A DNA stretch of 64,000 nucleotides, taken from the NCBI GenBank assembly GCA_024663395.1, contig JANFAH010000022.1, positions 930,001 to 994,000 on the forward strand. Reading direction: 5' to 3'. Numbering within the stretch: the stretch's first letter is position 1; the number at the start of each line of letters is the position of its first letter. Made by a program: the position numbers and the translations under genes. This document shows positions 56,118 through 64,000 of this stretch, piece after piece. The notes beneath the pieces are model-generated. The model worked only from the letters and a program-made list of their open reading frames with translations, made no database searches and was not told where the DNA came from. The stretch comes from Pisolithus tinctorius. Its lineage: Eukaryota; Basidiomycota; Agaricomycetes; Boletales; Pisolithaceae.

Positions 56118-57204
56118 TTGTTCGCGAAGGGTATGTGGATAGGGTGAAGGGCGGGGGACAGATGATCGACTGGCTTTGCGGTTCGCTGGCATGTCTGAAT
56201 AATACTAATACTTGCACGTAAGACGGTTGCTGTGGGGGAAGTGGAATTGGAACTATGCGGGAGTTCTGTGCGAGGTGCAAGCTCGGTTAAGTATCTGCTG
56301 TACTGGGGCGAGCTGGCTAAGTATGCGATCATCGAGTTAACTGATAGGAATCCTTGCTATGCAGTGACGACAGTGCTAGCGCTACGCCGTGGGGGATTTG
56401 CAGTGCACGGCACTGCGCGCACTCCGGGTCGATGGTATAACCGACTTTCACCGAAGGGAATTTCCCAATTCGGGGTCTCATATGCAGTGCAAGCAGTGCT
56501 TCAAGCTCCAAGGTTCAATGTTCAACAAGCGCCTGGCAGAAATAGGGCGCTGCAGCCGAGCTTAGGGGCGCAAGGGGACGGGGGTTAGTCGGTCGGAAAG
56601 CCGATGGAAGGTTTCTGGTTTCTATCGTCTGGGGTGATACATCTACAAAACGTTTAGTGCTCGACGAGCATTCGACGGGCGCTTAGCATTTGCCGAGTTG
56701 AGTAACAGTACTTGCCGAGCTCTCGAACAATTCAAAAACTGTCCAAAGTGTATGCTGTAATTCGACCGTTTTGCAGATGGCCCTACCATCATATGTGGAG
56801 TGCCGAACGGCGCCCAAGTGTCGGATGACGCTGAAGTTCAACTCGTATGTCACGCTTCTGAATCATTCATTCCTAGACAGATCCACGATTGGAGTACTTC
56901 ACTTTCACTCAATACCTTATGACTCGTGGTAGCAGTAATATTGCAGTCGGGACCGCATCAAACATGTAACCGAGCGTCTGGCGTGCTGATTACATAATTC
57001 GAACTCTCTCACTGTCGTATCCTGCCTCGATCAGCACCAGGATCCTATTTTGAAGGGGTACAACGAACGGGGAAAAAATAAGAACCTGCACACGTCGTAC
57101 GGCGAGACGTCTGCAATACCTGTGGAGACGCACCAGCACGAGTCGAGCTGGACCCTCGATCCTACAAGGCCACTACGGTGGGGGCTCACGAATAGCTGGG
57201 GTTG
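56118..57204. other. Intergenic region without a gene
   Basis: No motif is recognised on either strand. Confidence 0.45.
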
Positions 57205-59217
57205 ATGGCATCTAGGGACCGAACGTGTTGCGGGGTTATCGAAGACGCTCGTGTCGAGGCTCGCAAACGAAGAGTCAATAGACCGCAGCCATGGATTGTG
57301 CGCAAGCTTGCCATCGGACTCTTCCTCGCTGTCGCTGGATATGTGTCGTATGTGTACATCGGGAGAGTCTGTAAGGGTATGCTCACTAGAGATGGAGAGG
57401 TAACGGCTAGTTTGCCTGTTGGAGGTGAGTTGTCGCATTTTTCGAGTGGTTGCGCCACAAGACATGAACTATTCGGACAGTTGTATTCCTTGTCATTTAC
57501 TCAACCCTCTTGCTGCTCATTCTATGGTCTTACGCCAAGGTCTGCATGATATGTACATTTGCGCTGTTTGACCCCTATTTTCTCATCACCGTCACTCAGG
57601 TCGTCTTTACGTCCCCGGGAGTCGCCCGAGATGTAGGTTCATGTATCGACAAACCTCATCTTGCCCTGACCGGTTGTACAGTTTACGAGCCAGACACAAC
57701 GACCGACTTATGACTTCGATCGCCACCCTTCATCCATGACGTCTGAACTACGTGGAGTCCCCTATGATCAGGTGTCCACAGTTCACACGTATACGTCAGA
57801 CCATGCCCAACACGCACAAGATTCCAGGACACAATCAAGCTTTACATTGCAACGTGACTTTCAAACTTCGTTATCATCAAGACGTTCTGAGAGTGTCCTT
57901 CCTAGGACAGCGGGGGCGACGACCGTTCCTCGCGATACCCAACACCACAATACCGGTCATCACAGGGGGAGTTCGCAAGCGACGGCCTACTCTAGCCACC
58001 ACATTGCTAGTACCAACGCCGTCAGGAGCCCTGAGGAAGCACGTGTGAGGGACGTGCTGGCTAACCCTGAAGCACCCTACGTACCCGACAACATTGCTCT
58101 ACCCCCGATTAATACTGGGAGTACTCGCTCTCGAAGTAGGGAATCTAACGGATTCGGGCCGGGTCAAAGTCGAAACATCAATGGGATCTCGAGGCGTCCC
58201 CCAACTACGCCGATACTGTTGCCCGAGAACAGGTATTGCAGTCGGTGTAAGATAGTGAAGCCGTACCGAACGCACCATTGTCGAGCGTGCGGAACTGTGA
58301 GTGGAGACATAATCCCTCTTCCAATAAGCACGCAGCCGAACTAACGTCGTCTCCGAAAGTGCGTGCTGAGGTACGACCATCATTGTCCCTGTAAGTGTCA
58401 GATCATTTAGTTGGGAGAAGTTCCGTCGTTTAGCTTTGGTTAGGGATCGGACAGTGTGTTGGAGCGTTCAATCAGAAAGTAAGTGTGCATATCCTTCAGG
58501 TTATACTTGGCTCATAGCAAATAGTTTTTTATCAATTTTCTCCTCTGGGGAACTGTGGGCTGCTGGTGGACGTTTGGGAGCCTTTTGGGCCTGTACCGTA
58601 TATATCAAACGAAGGTGTCGTCCGACCTGCAAATACCCATTGCGATCGCTTTGTAAGTCATTCTTTGGGGTCGCGGATAGCCAGTGAATGACGTCGACGC
58701 TCCCGACAGAGCTGGCTTGTTCGGGTTCTTTGTAACTGGGTTGTTCATGACACAAGTTCATCTCACGCTGAACAACCAAACAACGGTAGAGTCCATGTAT
58801 GCAAAATCGATGAGGGAGCGTGAACAAGCTGCATTGGCCCACGAATTTCAGTGGTGGCAGTTCGGGTAAGAGAGCAAGGAGGGCGTCTCGTTTCGTCACT
58901 AATAAGGGAACATTTGTTACAGGGCGAAGCGGAAAACGAGACGACGGTGGGATCAGGAGTGGGGGAGGATAGGGAAAGAGGGAAATATCTGGTGGTTGGG
59001 GAATCATCGAGCTAATTGGGAAGCGGTGATGAGTAAGAATGTGTGGTGGTGGTTCCGTAAGTCTTGCTCTTTCCATCGTGCTGGGTTGTGCTGACGAGTG
59101 TGAATAGTGCCAGTGGGACACTGTCTTGACGATGGGGCGAACTACCCGGTGAACCCTCGCTTTGATGCACAGGGTCGGTGGAGCAGGCGAGAAGAATGGC
59201 CTGACGAACTACGATAG
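57205..59217 (+). CDS. DHHC palmitoyltransferase (PFA3/PFA5-like)
   Basis: Multi-exon gene from ATG 57205. The N-terminus MASRDRTCCGVIEDARVEARKR leads into transmembrane segment IVRKLAIGLFLAVAGYVSYVY. Next come VFLVIYSTLLLLILWSYAK-VVFTSPGVARD, a long Ser/Thr-rich loop, then the Cys-rich domain [54 protein letters not shown]. Later parts are AGLFGFFVTGLFMTQVHLTLNNQTTVESM and a conserved tail (RWDQEWGRIGKEGNIWWLG; NPRFDAQGRW). The DHHC catalytic motif is intact, so an active S-acyltransferase of an internal membrane is expected. One oddity is NQK where relatives often have NHK. It belongs to a different subfamily from the AKR1-like pseudogene at 28.6 kb. Confidence 0.9.
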
Positions 59218-59544
59218 TATATGACGCGTGATTTATTCCGTGTTTGATTTCATGACGTTTGCCTGTTACTTACTGTACGAACGATATCTACCCACATGCT
59301 GCTGTACGACAGTTGGGTACTTCTGACTTGGCTGGGCTGGACGTAAGCTAGCAACACGCGGTGGATTCGGGCGGACCATCGCCTACAAAGAACCACACGG
59401 CCGCCCAAATACAAACGGTGCTTTCCACGGGGTTGGAGCCTTCCGACTTACCACGATCACCCCAGCGTCGTCGTCGACCTAAGTCACTGACACTTTAGTG
59501 TAATACTCACCACAAGTACAAGTTGAACATCATCTCGCACAACC
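59218..59544. promoter_or_regulatory. Intergenic/promoter region upstream of OAT
   Basis: 327 bp with no gene. It must hold the OAT promoter. No clear TATA. Confidence 0.45.
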
Positions 59545-61819
<2,275 letters not shown>

Positions 61820-62277
61820 TTTTTTCCTATTGAAATGTTGGCGATAGGGTAGGTGGGTAACCAGGTATTGTTTGATGTTGTCATACATACATGTATCGGT
61901 ACAGTGTACTAAATACAAGAAATATACATTCGCATGCAAGTCGAAATACTAGTGAAAGGGTTAGTTCATGTAACAACACAGGTTGCGTCATTCGAATGTC
62001 GTCATCGCTCCACCTGGTCTTGTTCCCCACCCCCACAGGATCAGGCACAATCAAGTGGGCAGCCTGAGAACACCGCTGCCACGTGTCCGCCGTGCCGCCG
62101 ACCGCCAAGTTTAGAGTGCATCGGCGGGAAATCGAGGTCACTTACAGAGATGATCGGGCTCATAAAGATCGAGGAACGGAAGAGGGATGGAGTCGGGTAA
62201 CGGTACGGTAACCAAAAGATTGTTAAGAGTTGCGAGCAGGGATGGCTATAAGTGACCACGACAAGTTTCGCAATTCC
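61820..62277. other. Spacer without a gene
   Basis: 3' flank of OAT and the 5' edge of a broken HET copy; nothing recognised. Confidence 0.4.
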
Positions 62278-62870
62278 AATGGTGGTCAGAGTGGTTCGTG
62301 CGAGGTTGGACACTCCAAGAACTCATCGCACCGAAACGAATCGGGTTCTTCAACAAAAACGAGATGCCCATTGGAAACAAGCGGCGCCTTGTACCCACGT
62401 CGGAGGTAATAACGAGAATTCCATGTCAAGTTTTGAGGGACGGCCGCCCAGCATCGCGTATATCATGTTGTGGGCAGCTGACCGGAAGGCTACACGCGTG
62501 GACGATCAGGCATATTCACTGCTGCAGGATTGTTTGGAGTGAACATGCAGATGCTGTACGGCGAGGGCAAAACAACGTTCCAGAGGCTACAACTGAAAAC
62601 CATTCGTGTTTCCAGCAATCGCAGCATATCCGCATTGGATCCGCTGATGCCACGGACAGGTAGTGTCCGGGCTGAGGATCCAAATGATTTTCGAAAATGT
62701 GGCAGCATCAGAAAAGTAGAACGTAATGAATTCATCAACGGACTAGTGGGGGAAGAAACCGCGGAACTGGTGGTACACTCCCGGAAGCACCAGGGTGGGG
62801 AGGGGAAAGGCACCACGATCTTGAGAGGACTTCGATATCTAGAAAGTACACTCTCCTATTGCAGATGAGA
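62278..62870 (+). pseudogene. Truncated HET-domain copy
   Basis: It starts abruptly at WSEWFVRGWTLQELIAPKRIGFFNKNEMPIGNK and continues, with frame changes, through IPCQVLRDG, IMLWAADRKATRVDDQAYSLL, LFGVNMQMLYGEGKTTFQRLQL, and EDPNDFRKCGSIRKVERNEFINGLV. These match the middle and end of the intact HET gene at 51570-52850 at about two-thirds identity by eye. The first 170 residues, including the CCIDK region, are absent, and the frame shifts near 62400-62540. It is a dead paralogue in the opposite orientation, about 10 kb away. Confidence 0.8.
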
Positions 62871-64000
62871 ATTGGTCGAGTGTTACACAGGTGGCATGCA
62901 GGAAGGAGACGAGCGAGATGAGAAGGGGAGACTGTCGAACAATGGTGGGTTACCGAAACGACAAGAATCCAGAAGATATGGCAGATGGTAATGCGACGAA
63001 TATAGCGAAAAAGGACCTGGGTGAGTGAGCGCCCTGGGTCTCGAGGTATCCGCAAAACCGTCCCAGGGAAACTCCAACTACAAAACCACAATCATCGCCA
63101 CATCCATGGGAGCGAGCACAATGCATCATTAAGAAGCCCCCGTCAAGTAGTACTGTGTCCCAGAAAAGCGAGAGGGCTGGCAACGAAAGAGGGGAGACAT
63201 GGCACCTATAACCTCACAGGGTCCACCTGGGGAAGGGGAGTGCCTCGGATGACAACGGCTGGGGTGATTCACGCAAAAATTTGGGAGGCAGTATAGGACA
63301 TCTAGGCGGTTGCGGTGAAAAAAAGGAACTGCGTCAATCAGAGCATCCAATCCCGAGTCATCTTGACGACGGCCGCATAAAATTGGACGAATGTAAGCGT
63401 CCACGGAGACTTCAGCGAGAGGGATGAGAATTCCGAAAAAGCGAGAGGATCGGCATGGAGATGCACGAGATTACCAGAAGACCTCGAAGATGGGCCTCAC
63501 CACAAAAACGCGAATAACTCCAACCGCTTGCCATATCAGTACGAGCCCGGAACCAACATGGACCAATCATCGAATACCCCGCAAAAAGCAAGAGACGCAG
63601 CGCGAAAATAACCAATATACGCGTTCGACATGAGGGGGGTGACGAGACTCGGCCAGTAGTGTTTAGCTTGCCGAGCAACAACTGTGTGTGGATACCGTAT
63701 CCATGGACGCGAGGCGTCATGTACAACGTGGAATCGCGTTTGGTCCATCACTGGTTGACATTTGGCAAGGGACTCGAGTCTGGGGGAAGAATGAGACACA
63801 TTTTCATGCAACGGATTGACGAGGGGTCCATGACGGACTTACGGACTTTCCTGTGTTTCACACGTGATAAAAAAGCATTTAAAAATTACGGCATTTACAT
63901 ATGTCCATGCATAATTTACATAAGTCCGAGCATGGAGCCATGCTGTCATTCGAGGCTCTCACTCTCCAAAAGTCCCTTCAGTCGTGGTTGATTTCGTGCG
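62871..64000. other. No recognisable gene
   Basis: GC-moderate sequence with CpG present. Short frames on both strands show no known motif. The window ends here. Confidence 0.45.

Noticed and set aside
62871..64000. A further transposon at the right end
   Set aside because: No terminal repeats, target duplications or transposase motifs could be seen.

Overview
The window is eukaryotic: a filamentous basidiomycete, most likely an Agaricomycete mushroom-forming fungus. The evidence is short introns of about 45-70 nt with GTRNGT donors and YAG acceptors, fungal housekeeping genes (Pol I subunit A49, SET2, ornithine aminotransferase, DHHC acyltransferases), and lineage-typical families: a DUF6532-like protein, a NACHT-WD40 NLR, HET and BTB proteins, TGSG-type G-domain proteins and a sushi/Tf1-like chromovirus.

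Region 1 (1-28.1 kb) is transposon territory. After the 3' end of a DUF6532-like gene comes a tyrosine-recombinase retrotransposon of the Ngaro/DIRS type with split direct repeats (about 1.85-8.18 kb). A 1573-bp fold-back, Tc1/mariner-like non-autonomous element sits inside its gag. Next is a complete Ty3/Gypsy chromovirus (8386-14222) with LTRs, a 5-bp target duplication, a polypurine tract and an apparent self-priming primer-binding site. It is followed by a Helitron Rep/helicase ORF (14.5-20.1 kb). From 20.8 to 27.8 kb lies a gene-fragment district: two related proteins with an F-box-like start and a nucleotidyltransferase-like core, two hypothetical genes, and a dead ribonucleotide reductase small subunit.

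Region 2 (28.1-37.2 kb) holds a decayed AKR1-type ankyrin-DHHC pseudogene and a four-exon NLR (NACHT plus 14 almost identical 43-residue WD40 repeats). The pseudogene and the 3' half of the NLR are almost free of CpG; the NACHT half is CpG-rich.

Region 3 (39.3-48.3 kb) is ordinary CpG-rich gene space: RPA49 and SET2 divergent from a shared 257-bp promoter, a lysine/arginine-rich nuclear-type protein, and a BTB protein.

Region 4 (48.6-64 kb) mixes three related G-domain genes (one broken), a HET-domain gene and a truncated HET copy, a SIN1 fragment, and intact DHHC palmitoyltransferase and ornithine aminotransferase genes. NLR, G-domain and HET genes within about 25 kb resemble an allorecognition or defence neighbourhood.

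The strongest theme is a CpG-specific mutational process. The Helitron ORF stays in one frame for 5.6 kb with nine internal stops, all TGA. The Gypsy pol frame has three stops, all TGA at likely CGA arginine codons. The two Gypsy LTRs differ only at six CpG sites plus one 18-bp indel. In the tyrosine-recombinase element the lost catalytic residues are each explained by CpG-to-CpA changes. This fits methylation-linked, RIP-like CpG hypermutation of repeats, and it appears also to have touched an internally repetitive immune-type gene that has nevertheless stayed open.
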